NCBI GenBank assembly: GCA_022340865.1
Contig: JAJDNC010000103.1
Span: forward strand, 145,544 to 209,543
Length of the DNA: 64,000 nt
From: Gemmatimonadota bacterium
GTDB lineage: Bacteria; Gemmatimonadota; Gemmatimonadetes; Longimicrobiales; Gaopeijiaceae
Direction: 5' to 3'
Position 1 is the stretch's first letter. Each line of letters opens with the position of its first letter. A program made the position numbers and the translations under genes. The notes beneath the pieces were generated by a model. The model searched no databases and had not been told where the DNA came from. It saw nothing but the letters and a program-made list of their open reading frames with translations. Below, in pieces: positions 26,632 to 34,572 of the stretch.

Positions 26632-28779
26632 ATGATCCAGAGAATGGAGCGGCAGTTCGCCGGGCGTACGCTGTCGCTCGAGATCGGCCGCATGGCCAAG
26701 CTGGCCCACGGCTCCTGCGTGGTGCAGTACGGCGACACCATGGTGCTGTGCACCGCCGTCGTCAGCGACGGGCCCACGCACCTGCCCTTCTTTCCCATGA
26801 CCGTGGAGTACCGGGAGAAGACCTACGCTGCGGGCAAGATCCCCGGCGGCTTCTTCAAGCGTGAGGGCCGCCCCGGTGAGAACGAGATCCTGTCCGCCCG
26901 CCAGATCGACCGGCCCATCCGGCCGCTCATGCCGGACGGCTTCATGCACGACGTGCAGCTCGCCTGCTTCGTGCTCTCCGCCGACCAGGAGAACAACGCC
27001 GACGTCCTCGGCGTCCTGGGCTGCTCGGTGGCGCTGAACATGTCCAAGATCCCCTTCAACACGCCGCTGGCCGCCGTACGGATCGGGCGCATCAAGGGGA
27101 CGTGGATCCTCAACCCCACCTTCCAGCAGCTCGAGTACTCCGACGTCGACATCACGGTGGTGGGCTCCGCCGAAGCCATCACCATGGTCGAGGGCGGCGC
27201 CATCGAAGTGCCCGAGGCCGATATCGTCGAGGGGCTCCAGGTGGCCCACGAGGGCATCAAGGAGCTGGTGGCGCTCCAGAACGAGCTGCTGGAGGGGCAC
27301 AAGGTGCCCGACATGGAGTGGACGCCCATCGAGCCCGATGCCGCGCTCCGTGCCAAGGTCGAGGACCTGGCCGCGGCCCGTGTCGAGGAGGCGCTCAACC
27401 TCACCGACAAGCAGGAGCGGCATCAGGCCATGGCCGCCCTCAAGGAGGACCTGGTCTCGCAGTTCTCCGGCGACGATGACGACGTTGCCGCCTACGAGAA
27501 GGACATGGGCGAGATCCTCCGGGGCATCGAGAAGAAGACGATGCGCCAGCAGATCCTGGACAAGGGGGAGCGGGCAGACGGCCGCGGCCTGGATGAGATC
27601 AGGCCCATCACGTGCGAGGTGGGCGTGCTGCCCCGGACCCACGGCTCGGCACTCTTCACGCGGGGCCAGACCCAGTCGCTTGGCGTGGTCACTCTGGGCA
27701 CCGCCCGCGACGAGCAGCGAATCGACTCCATCGACTCCCGCGAGGAGGTCACGAAGTCGTTCATGCTGCACTACAACTTCCCCCCCTTCTGCACCGCGGA
27801 GGCGCGCCCCTTCCGCAGCACCTCCCGCCGGGAGATCGGCCACGGGAACCTGGCGGAGCGGGCTATCCAGCCGCTCCTCCCCCCCTACGACGACTTTCCC
27901 TACACGGTGCGGATCGTGTCCGACATCCTGGAGTCCAACGGCTCCTCGTCCATGGCCACGGTATGCTCGTCGTCGCTGTCCCTCATGGATGCCGGCGTGC
28001 CTATCCGCGCGGCGTGTGCCGGGGTGGCCATGGGTCTCATCAAGGAAGGCGAGCGGGTCGCCGTGCTCACCGACATCCTGGGCATGGAGGACGCGCTGGG
28101 CGACATGGACTTCAAGGTCGCCGGAACGCGCAAGGGCGTGACCTCGATCCAGATGGACATCAAGATCGAGGGGCTCACGGTGGAGATTCTCGAAGAGGCG
28201 CTCCAGCGGGCCAACCGTGGGCGCATGCACATCCTGGGCATCATGGATCAGACGCTGTCGGCGCCCAGGGAGGACATCTCCCAGTACGCGCCGCGCATCA
28301 TCTCCATCCAGATCAATCCGGAGAAGATCGGGGAGATCATCGGCCCGAAGGGCAAGACCATCCGAGCCATCCAGGACGAGTCGGGCGCCACCATCGACAT
28401 CGATGACTCGGGGCTGGTGAAGATCGCCGCGGTGTCCGGCGAGGCCGGCGCGCGCGCCCGTGAGATGATCGAGGCCATCTGTCAGGAGCCCGAGGTGGGG
28501 CGCGTCTACGAGGGGCCGGTGAAGAACACCACCACGTTCGGCGCCTTCATCGAGATCCTGCCGGGCATCGAGGGGCTGTGCCACATCTCCGAGCTCCAGG
28601 AGTCGCGCACGGAGAAGACCGAGGATGTGCTGAAGAAGGGCGACATCACCAGGGTCAAGCTCCTGTCCATCGACGAGAAGGGCCGTTTGCGCTTGTCGCG
28701 GAAGGCCGCTCTGGCGGAGGAGGCCGGCGCCACCGAGCCGTCCGGCGCCCCAGAGGCGACCGCCGCCGCGGGAGGGTGA
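26632..28779 (+). CDS. pnp: Polyribonucleotide nucleotidyltransferase (PNPase)
   Basis: A phosphorolytic 3'-5' exoribonuclease and tailing enzyme of RNA turnover. The 715-residue protein has two RNase PH domains (MERQFAGRTLSLEIGRMAKLA near the start, and GERADGRGLDEIRPITCEVGVLPRTHGSALFTRGQTQ at about 310), a helical linker, a KH domain (IGEIIGPKGKTIRAIQDE) and an S1 domain (GRVYEGPVKNTTTFGAFIEILPGIEGLCHISEL). The tail is Ala/Glu/Gly-rich. The ATG at 26632 has another ATG 12 bp later; either is possible. Confidence 0.97.
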   Translation: MIQRMERQFAGRTLSLEIGRMAKLAHGSCVVQYGDTMVLCTAVVSDGPTHLPFFPMTVEYREKTYAAGKIPGGFFKREGRPGENEILSARQIDRPIRPLMPDGFMHDVQLACFVLSADQENNADVLGVLGCSVALNMSKIPFNTPLAAVRIGRIKGTWILNPTFQQLEYSDVDITVVGSAEAITMVEGGAIEVPEADIVEGLQVAHEGIKELVALQNELLEGHKVPDMEWTPIEPDAALRAKVEDLAAARVEEALNLTDKQERHQAMAALKEDLVSQFSGDDDDVAAYEKDMGEILRGIEKKTMRQQILDKGERADGRGLDEIRPITCEVGVLPRTHGSALFTRGQTQSLGVVTLGTARDEQRIDSIDSREEVTKSFMLHYNFPPFCTAEARPFRSTSRREIGHGNLAERAIQPLLPPYDDFPYTVRIVSDILESNGSSSMATVCSSSLSLMDAGVPIRAACAGVAMGLIKEGERVAVLTDILGMEDALGDMDFKVAGTRKGVTSIQMDIKIEGLTVEILEEALQRANRGRMHILGIMDQTLSAPREDISQYAPRIISIQINPEKIGEIIGPKGKTIRAIQDESGATIDIDDSGLVKIAAVSGEAGARAREMIEAICQEPEVGRVYEGPVKNTTTFGAFIEILPGIEGLCHISELQESRTEKTEDVLKKGDITRVKLLSIDEKGRLRLSRKAALAEEAGATEPSGAPEATAAAGG

Positions 28780-28790
28780 CGGCGGGCCCG

Positions 28791-30113
28791 ATGGGTGGAC
28801 CCTCTCGGGGAGGGCACGGGCTTCCGCCCGTGCCCTCCTCGCCGTCCGGGGTCAGGGAGCTGGCCGGCGTCGTCACGATTACCGAGGGCGCCATCCGCGA
28901 GAGCGTGCTCCCCAACGGCGTGCAGGTAGTCACCGAGCAGGTCCCCGGCCGTCGCTCGGTCTCCGCCGGGGTGTGGGTGCGTCACGGCGCAGCCCACGAT
29001 CCGGCGGCCCGCTCCGGCGCCAGCCACCTTCTGGAGCACATGGTCTTCAAGGGCACCGACCGGCGCACCGCCCACGACATCGCCCTGTCGCTGGAGGCGC
29101 TGGGCGGGGCCCTGGATGCCTACACCAGCCGGGAGCATACCGCCTTCCAGGCGCGGGTCCTGGGTCGGCACCTTCCGGACGCCCTCGACGTGCTTGCCGA
29201 TATGGTGCTCAATCCCTCCTTGCGTGACACGGACCTGGAGCTCGAGAGGGAGGTGATCCTGGAGGAGATCGCCCAGGTGGAAGACACCCCCGACGACCTC
29301 GTCTTCGAGCTGCACGGGGCGCGTCTGTACGGGAGCCATCCGTACGGCCGCTCCATCCTCGGAACCGCGGAGACCGTCGCGGAGCTCACCGCCGCGGACC
29401 TGCGCGGGCTCCATGCGGAGGCGTACCGCGGGCGCAGCCTGCTGGTGGCGGGGGCTGGCAACCTGGAGCACGACGCCTTCCTGGACGGGGTGGCGGCGCT
29501 CTTCGAAGGCCTCGACGGCGGCGCTCCCCCCCACGACGTGGTGGCGCCTCCGCCCCCGGCGGAGGGCGACGAGCGGGTGACGCGGGACAGCGCACAATCT
29601 CACGTGGTCCTCGGCACGGCTCTTCCCCGCCACTCGGACCCCTCACGCTATGCCCTTATCCTGCTGTCGGCGACGCTGGGAGGCGGAATGAGCTCTCGGC
29701 TCTTCCAGAAGGTCCGGGAGGAGCTCGGCCTCTGCTATTCGGTATACACGTACCAATCCTTCCAGAAGGAGGGTGGGGTCGGCGGGGTGTACGTCGGGAC
29801 CCGCCCGGCGACGGAGGAGCGGGCCGTGGCAGCCGTGCGGACGGAGATGGCGAAGGTGGCGGGGAGCGGGATCCCCCCCGACGAGCTCCAGCGCACGAAG
29901 CAGCAGGTGAAGGGCCAGGTCCTCATCTCGCTGGAATCCACGTCGGCACGTCTGCACCGGCTGACGGCCTTCGGCCTGTACGACGAGCCCTTCATGGCTC
30001 TGGACGAGATTCTCGCCCGCCTGGACGCCGTCACGCCGGAGGAGGTCGCGGAGCTGGCGGGCCGCTACTGCGCTCCCGAGCACCAGCTGGTGCTGCGCCT
30101 CGGGCGGGCGTAG
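28791..30113 (+). CDS. M16-family zinc metalloprotease (insulinase/MPP-like)
   Basis: A processing protease of about 440 residues with the inverted zinc motif HLLEH (His79, Glu82, His83 if the ATG at 28791 is used) in SGASHLLEHMVFKGTDRRTA, and the downstream Glu in LEREVILEEIAQVEDTP. The C-terminal domain has the MPP-like SRLFQKVREELGLCYSVY. The start is doubtful. A GTG at 28776 overlaps the pnp stop, the ATG at 28791 and a GTG at 28830 are also in frame, and a perfect 13-bp hairpin lies among them. The conserved region begins only at about base 28890. The family is secure. Confidence 0.9.
   Translation: MGGPSRGGHGLPPVPSSPSGVRELAGVVTITEGAIRESVLPNGVQVVTEQVPGRRSVSAGVWVRHGAAHDPAARSGASHLLEHMVFKGTDRRTAHDIALSLEALGGALDAYTSREHTAFQARVLGRHLPDALDVLADMVLNPSLRDTDLELEREVILEEIAQVEDTPDDLVFELHGARLYGSHPYGRSILGTAETVAELTAADLRGLHAEAYRGRSLLVAGAGNLEHDAFLDGVAALFEGLDGGAPPHDVVAPPPPAEGDERVTRDSAQSHVVLGTALPRHSDPSRYALILLSATLGGGMSSRLFQKVREELGLCYSVYTYQSFQKEGGVGGVYVGTRPATEERAVAAVRTEMAKVAGSGIPPDELQRTKQQVKGQVLISLESTSARLHRLTAFGLYDEPFMALDEILARLDAVTPEEVAELAGRYCAPEHQLVLRLGRA
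28809..28838 (+). terminator. Perfect 13-bp hairpin just after pnp
   Basis: GGAGGGCACGGGC (28809-28821) is perfectly repeated inverted at 28826-28838 with loop TTCC, 30 bp after the pnp stop. No T-run follows (CTCGCC), so it may be a weak terminator or an mRNA 3'-end stem. It overlaps the proposed 5' end of the M16 gene. Confidence 0.5.
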
Positions 30114-30144
30114 GCGCCGATTGCCGGGGGGGACGCGACTCCCG

Positions 30145-30172
30145 TTGTCCTTGTGCTCGGGTGCACTAGCTT
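30145..30172 (+). promoter_or_regulatory. ald: Alanine dehydrogenase promoter
   Basis: TTGTCC (30145-30150) and TAGCTT (30167-30172) are 16 bp apart in the short gap after the M16 gene. The leader would be about 90 nt. Confidence 0.5.
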
Positions 30173-30267
30173 TGATGCGCTAGGGCTCCGTCCGTGTCGT
30201 TGAGGCGGTGGGGCCCGGTCCCTCCCCACAGACGACCGAGATCGACCCCTAGGCAAGCGAGACGGAC

Positions 30268-31398
30268 ATGCTCATCGGCGTACCCAAGGAGATCAAGCCC
30301 GACGAATACCGCGTCGCGCTCACACCCGCCGGAGCGGAGATGCTCACGGCGGAAGGCCATAAGCTGGTCATCGAGAAGAACGCCGGCCTCGGCAGCGGCT
30401 TCACGGACGACTTCTACGAGGCGGCGGGTGCGGAGATCGTGAAGACCGCCGACGAGGTGTGGAAGCGGGCGCAGATGATCCTCAAGGTGAAGGAGCCCAT
30501 CCGCAAGGAGTGGCCGAAGATCCGCAAGGGCCAGGTGCTCTTCACGTACTTCCACTTCGCGGCGGACGAGGAGCTCACCAAGGCGTTCCTCAAGACCAAG
30601 GCCATCGCCATCGCCTACGAGACGGTGGAGCTCCCCTCCGGCGAGCTGCCTCTGCTGACCCCGATGTCCGAGGTCGCGGGGCGCATGGCGGTGCAGGAGG
30701 GCGCGAAGTACCTGGAGAAACACCAGGGTGGCCTGGGGACACTCCTGGGCGGTGTCCCCGGCGTGCTTCCGGGCAAGGTGCTCATCCTCGGTGGCGGGGT
30801 CGTGGGAACCAACGCCGCGAAGATGGCCGCCGGCATGGGTGCCCGCGTGAGCATCATGGACGTGGACCTGCACAGGCTGCGCTATCTGGACGACGTCATG
30901 CCGGCCAACGTGAGCTGCCTGTTCAGCACGCGCTACGCCATCCGCAAGCAGGTGGAGGACGCGGATCTCATCATCGGCGCGGTGCTCATCGCCGGCGCCA
31001 AGGCGCCGCGCCTGGTCACGCGTGAGGACCTCAAGCTCATGCGTCCCGGCACGGTCATCGTGGACGTCGCCGTGGATCAGGGCGGCTGCGTGGAGACCAT
31101 CAAGCCGACGACGCATCACGATCCCGTGTACGTCGTGGACAACGTCATCCACTACGCAGTAGCCAACATGCCGGGCGGCGTGCCCCGTACCTCGACGCTG
31201 GCGCTCACCAACGCCACGCTTCCCTACGCCATCGCCCTGGCCAACAAGGGGTGGAAGAAGGCGTGCAGGGACGACACCGCCCTGAAGCTCGGCGTGAACG
31301 CCGTGGACGGCCACATCACCTTCCCGGGAGTCGCCGCGGCCTTCGGCATGAAGCCGAGGAAGGTCGACGACTTCCTCAAGGTCACCAAGAAGGCGTGA
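30268..31398 (+). CDS. ald: Alanine dehydrogenase
   Basis: It interconverts L-alanine and pyruvate plus ammonia using NAD, in nitrogen and carbon metabolism or as an alanine supply for the cell wall. The 376-residue protein starts [26 protein letters not shown], has Lys and His catalytic surroundings in KVKEPI and TYFHFAAD, the Rossmann loop [28 protein letters not shown], and [21 protein letters not shown]. Length and motifs are typical. It has its own promoter. The stop overlaps the GTG of the dUTPase gene. Confidence 0.96.
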   Translation: MLIGVPKEIKPDEYRVALTPAGAEMLTAEGHKLVIEKNAGLGSGFTDDFYEAAGAEIVKTADEVWKRAQMILKVKEPIRKEWPKIRKGQVLFTYFHFAADEELTKAFLKTKAIAIAYETVELPSGELPLLTPMSEVAGRMAVQEGAKYLEKHQGGLGTLLGGVPGVLPGKVLILGGGVVGTNAAKMAAGMGARVSIMDVDLHRLRYLDDVMPANVSCLFSTRYAIRKQVEDADLIIGAVLIAGAKAPRLVTREDLKLMRPGTVIVDVAVDQGGCVETIKPTTHHDPVYVVDNVIHYAVANMPGGVPRTSTLALTNATLPYAIALANKGWKKACRDDTALKLGVNAVDGHITFPGVAAAFGMKPRKVDDFLKVTKKA

Positions 31399-31913
31399 CC
31401 CAGGCGAGAGAGCCGAAGCAGGCGGGGGCGTCCCAGGACGCCCGGCCCGGGGGCGGAGCCGTCCCGCTCCGCCCCCGGGTCTACTTTCGTCGCCTGGCCG
31501 GCAATCCGGATCTGCCTCTGCCCGAGCGGGCCACGCCGCATGCGGCGGGCTTCGACATCCGCTCGGCGGAAGACGAGGTGGTCTTGCAGCCCGGGGAGAT
31601 CCGGCTGGTGAGCACCGGGCTGGTCATGGAGCTTCCCGAGGGCGTCGAGTGTCAGGTACGCCCGCGCTCGGGGCTCGCGCTGAAGCACGGCATCACCATG
31701 CCGAACAGCCCCGGCACCATCGACCCGGACTATCGGGGCGAGCTGCGCATCATCCTGCAGAACCTGGGCGGGGCTCCTGTGACCTTGGCGCGGGGCGAGC
31801 GCATCGCCCAGCTCGTGTTCGCACGCTTCGAGACGCCCGACATCGCCGAGAGCGGCGAGCTGTCCGCCACCGGGCGGGGCGAAGGGGGCTTCGGGAGCAC
31901 GGGAACCGCGTGA
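31395..31913 (+). CDS. dut: Deoxyuridine 5'-triphosphate nucleotidohydrolase (dUTPase)
   Basis: It hydrolyses dUTP to dUMP and PPi, keeping uracil out of DNA and feeding dTMP synthesis. The trimeric dUTPase motifs are visible: [59 protein letters not shown] and the C-terminal [11 protein letters not shown] arm. The core begins only at about [16 protein letters not shown] use the GTG at 31395 (GTGA overlap with ald), which adds about 29 residues encoded partly by a perfect 14-bp hairpin. No ATG or GTG lies between the hairpin and the core, so a rarer start cannot be excluded. Confidence 0.9.
   Translation: MTQAREPKQAGASQDARPGGGAVPLRPRVYFRRLAGNPDLPLPERATPHAAGFDIRSAEDEVVLQPGEIRLVSTGLVMELPEGVECQVRPRSGLALKHGITMPNSPGTIDPDYRGELRIILQNLGGAPVTLARGERIAQLVFARFETPDIAESGELSATGRGEGGFGSTGTA
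31446..31479 (+). terminator. Perfect 14-bp hairpin between ald and the dut core
   Basis: CCCGGGGGCGGAGC (31446-31459) is perfectly inverted at 31466-31479 with loop CGTCCC, followed by TCTACTTTCG. It sits 48 bp after the ald stop and would be a good ald terminator with a weak U-tract, yet it lies inside the assumed dut coding region. Confidence 0.5.
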
Positions 31914-32036
31914 GCCCGCCGTGTATCAGCAGCCTTTCGGCGTTCTGCCCAACGAAAGCCCTGGCATCACGCCGAGGGGAAACGTACGTTTGCACGCGCC
32001 CTTCTGGGCCCACTCTCCGTTGACCTGAAGCGAGCA

Positions 32037-33080
32037 TTGGCCGGACTGAGCAGCTGGTTCAACTCGGGGCGTCTCATCCCCGTGAACGACATCGCCGTCG
32101 ACCTGGGCACGGCGAACACCCTCGTGTACGTCAAGGGGGAGGGGATCGTGCTGAACGAACCCTCCGTCGTGGCGGTGGAGCGGGGGACCAAGCGCATCAT
32201 GGGCATTGGTCTCGAGGCCAAGCGTATGCTCGGCCGCACTCCCGAGGGCATCGAGGCCATCCGGCCGTTGAAGGACGGCGTCATCGCCGACGTCGACGTC
32301 ACGGAGATGATGCTGCGCCACTTCCTGAAGCACGTCACGGCGAAGCGCGTGTTCCGCATCAAGCCGCGCGTGGTGGTGGGCGTGCCGTCGGGGATCACCG
32401 AGCTCGAGCGGCGCGCCGTGCGGTCGTCGGCCATGGCGGCGGGGGCCAAGGCCGTCTACATGGTGGACGAGCCCATGGCGGCGGCCATCGGCGTGGGGCT
32501 GCCGGTGGAGACTCCCACCGGGAACATGGTCATCGACATCGGAGGCGGGACCACGGAGATCGCGGTCATTGCCCTCTCCGGCATCGTGTCCAACACTTCC
32601 ATCCGGGTGGGGGGCGACGAGTTGGACTCGGCCATCGTCACGTTCCTGCGCAAGAACTACAACCTGCTCATCGGAGAGCCCACCGCCGAGGCGATCAAGA
32701 TCCAGGTGGGCTCGGCATTCGACTTCGGCGAAGAGCGGGAGATGGAGGTGAAGGGGCGGGATCTCGTGAGTGGCATCCCGAAGACGGCGACCGTGCACTC
32801 GCAGGAGATCCGCGAGTGCATCCAGGAACCCATCCAGGCGGTGGTGGAGGCGGTGCGGCGGGCGCTGGAGATCACGCCGCCCGAGCTGTCGTCCGATATC
32901 GTGGACCGGGGAATCGTCATGACGGGTGGGGGCGCCTTGATCCGGGGGCTGGATCGGCTTCTCCATCACGAGACCAACCTCCCCATCCATACGGACGAAG
33001 AGCCGCTGACCTGCGTGGTGCGGGGCGCCGGCCGCATCCTCGACGACCTGCAGAAGTACCGCAGCGTCCTTGTACAGTAG
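32037..33080 (+). CDS. mreB: Rod shape-determining actin homologue MreB
   Basis: A bacterial actin that directs lateral wall synthesis in rod-shaped cells, acting on the inner face of the membrane. The 347-residue protein has the phosphate 1 loop AVDLGTANTLVYVKGEGIVLNEPSVVAV, phosphate 2 VIDIGGGTTEIAVIAL and the adenosine motif MTGGGALIRGLDRLL. The start appears to be TTG at 32037, preceded by GAAGCGAG. It gives a short amphipathic N-terminus (AGLSSWFNSGRLI), comparable with other MreB proteins. It leads the mreBCD-mrdA-rodA cluster. Confidence 0.96.
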   Translation: MAGLSSWFNSGRLIPVNDIAVDLGTANTLVYVKGEGIVLNEPSVVAVERGTKRIMGIGLEAKRMLGRTPEGIEAIRPLKDGVIADVDVTEMMLRHFLKHVTAKRVFRIKPRVVVGVPSGITELERRAVRSSAMAAGAKAVYMVDEPMAAAIGVGLPVETPTGNMVIDIGGGTTEIAVIALSGIVSNTSIRVGGDELDSAIVTFLRKNYNLLIGEPTAEAIKIQVGSAFDFGEEREMEVKGRDLVSGIPKTATVHSQEIRECIQEPIQAVVEAVRRALEITPPELSSDIVDRGIVMTGGGALIRGLDRLLHHETNLPIHTDEEPLTCVVRGAGRILDDLQKYRSVLVQ

Positions 33081-33100
33081 TCGCGGGTGGGTGAAGCCCC

Positions 33101-34090
33101 GTGCCCGCCTACTCACCTGAGCCCGAGCGCACCGGCGGCCGGCGCCAGGGGATACTGGCGGCGGCTTTCCTCATCCTGGCCCTGGCCTCCTCGTATCTCC
33201 CCGAGGGGGCTCAGCAAGGCATCTCCTGGAGTCTGCGCGCGACGCTCCTGAAGCCCGTTCTCGCCACGCAGGAGCACCTCGTCGCGGCTGAGCTCCGGTC
33301 ACGCAAGGTCGAGGCGCTCCAGGCACGGCTCGACTCGGTGACCGCGATCCTCGCCACGCAGAGCGCGTTGGGGGACGAGAACCGTACGCTGCGGGCCCTC
33401 CTGGGGCTCTCCGCCCGCATCGGGCCCTCCTTCCGACCGGCATCCGTGCTCCGGCCCGGGACCCCCGGCTCCGAGAGCATGTTCCTGGTGGACCTGGGCT
33501 CCCAGGACGGCGTCGCGGAGGGCGCTCCGGTGGTGGATCCCTACGGGCTGGTAGGCGTCATCCGGGAAGTGCGAGCCCATACGTCGGTGGGCATGGATTG
33601 GGCGCACCCCGACTTCCGGGCATCCGCCATGCTGGCCGACGGCACCGGCTTCGGTCTGGTGGAGGACCGGCGGGGAGCGTTCCGCGAGGAGGATCGCATG
33701 GTCCTCAACGGGATGCCCTACCACGAGGCGGTTCCGGACGGCACGCTGGTCCTCACCAGTGGCCTGGGCGGCGTCTTCCCCCGCGGCATCCCCATCGGCC
33801 GCATCGACGGCGTGGCGGAGACCAAGGGGGGATGGCTCAAGAGCTACTGGCTGAGGCCCATGGTGCAGCCGGGGGCGGTGACCCACGTGCTGGTGGCCGT
33901 AGGGAAGCCCGTCCTCGACGTCAGCCGGGCATGGCCCCTCGACTCCGTGCGCACGCGGGAAGAGAGCCTTCGCAGGGAGCATGCCCGGGCGGACAGCTTG
34001 AGGGCCATCACCGACACCGTGCGCCGGCTCCGCGCCCTCGTGGAGCAGCTCCGGAGGGACGTGGGAGGCCCGGAGGCGGGAGGCGGATGA
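33101..34090 (+). CDS. mreC: Rod shape-determining protein MreC
   Basis: A 329-residue bitopic protein of the elongasome that links MreB to PBP2. A transmembrane helix lies at residues about 14-30, followed by a coiled coil (about 50-95, KVEALQARLDSVTAILATQSALGDENRTLRALLGL) and the beta-rich MreC domain containing VVDPYGLVGVIREVRAHTSVGM and GLGGVFPRGIPIGRI. It has a longer than usual helical tail (about 280-329). The GTG start lies 20 bp after mreB; the stop overlaps mreD by 4 bp. Confidence 0.93.
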   Translation: MPAYSPEPERTGGRRQGILAAAFLILALASSYLPEGAQQGISWSLRATLLKPVLATQEHLVAAELRSRKVEALQARLDSVTAILATQSALGDENRTLRALLGLSARIGPSFRPASVLRPGTPGSESMFLVDLGSQDGVAEGAPVVDPYGLVGVIREVRAHTSVGMDWAHPDFRASAMLADGTGFGLVEDRRGAFREEDRMVLNGMPYHEAVPDGTLVLTSGLGGVFPRGIPIGRIDGVAETKGGWLKSYWLRPMVQPGAVTHVLVAVGKPVLDVSRAWPLDSVRTREESLRREHARADSLRAITDTVRRLRALVEQLRRDVGGPEAGGG

Positions 34091-34572
34091 TGAGGGCCCG
34101 CACGCGGGTGTGGGTCGTGGTCGCCGTCCTCGTCCTGCTCCATTTTCTGCTCCACGTGGGCCTGGGGGTGCGGCACGCCGCACCCGACCTGCTGACCGTC
34201 GCGCTCCTCCTCGCGGCTCGGGAGGTCGGCGTCGGCACCGCAGCGGGGCTGGGCCTGGCCATGGGGCTTCTGGAGGACGCGCTCAGCGTGGCCTCCTTCG
34301 GTGCCAATGCGGTGGCCATGACCGTGGTGGGGCTTCTGGGCGCCGTGACCCGGAGCCTGTTCGTTGGAGACTCCCTCGTCTTCCTGGTATCGTACTTCGT
34401 GATAGGAAAGTGGGTGCGCGATCTGGTCGCCTGGCTCGCCATGGGCGAGGCGCTCCGGCAGCCGTTCGCGGACCAGGTGCTGGTCCAGGGCTTTCTGGGC
34501 GGGGTGTATGCCGCGGTGACGGGGATCGTGGTGCTGACCGTGTCGGGGCTCTGGAGGGAGACCTCACGGTGA
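34087..34572 (+). CDS. mreD: Rod shape-determining membrane protein MreD
   Basis: A 161-residue polytopic membrane protein of the elongasome with five or six predicted helices. It lacks strong sequence motifs, as usual for the family; GLGLAMGLLEDALSVASFGANAVAMTVVG is reminiscent of the MreD G-x-x-D region. The assignment rests on position between mreC and mrdA, the hydrophobic profile and the length. The two adjacent ATG codons (34087, 34090) overlap the mreC stop, and its own stop overlaps the mrdA GTG. Confidence 0.88.
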   Translation: MMRARTRVWVVVAVLVLLHFLLHVGLGVRHAAPDLLTVALLLAAREVGVGTAAGLGLAMGLLEDALSVASFGANAVAMTVVGLLGAVTRSLFVGDSLVFLVSYFVIGKWVRDLVAWLAMGEALRQPFADQVLVQGFLGGVYAAVTGIVVLTVSGLWRETSR

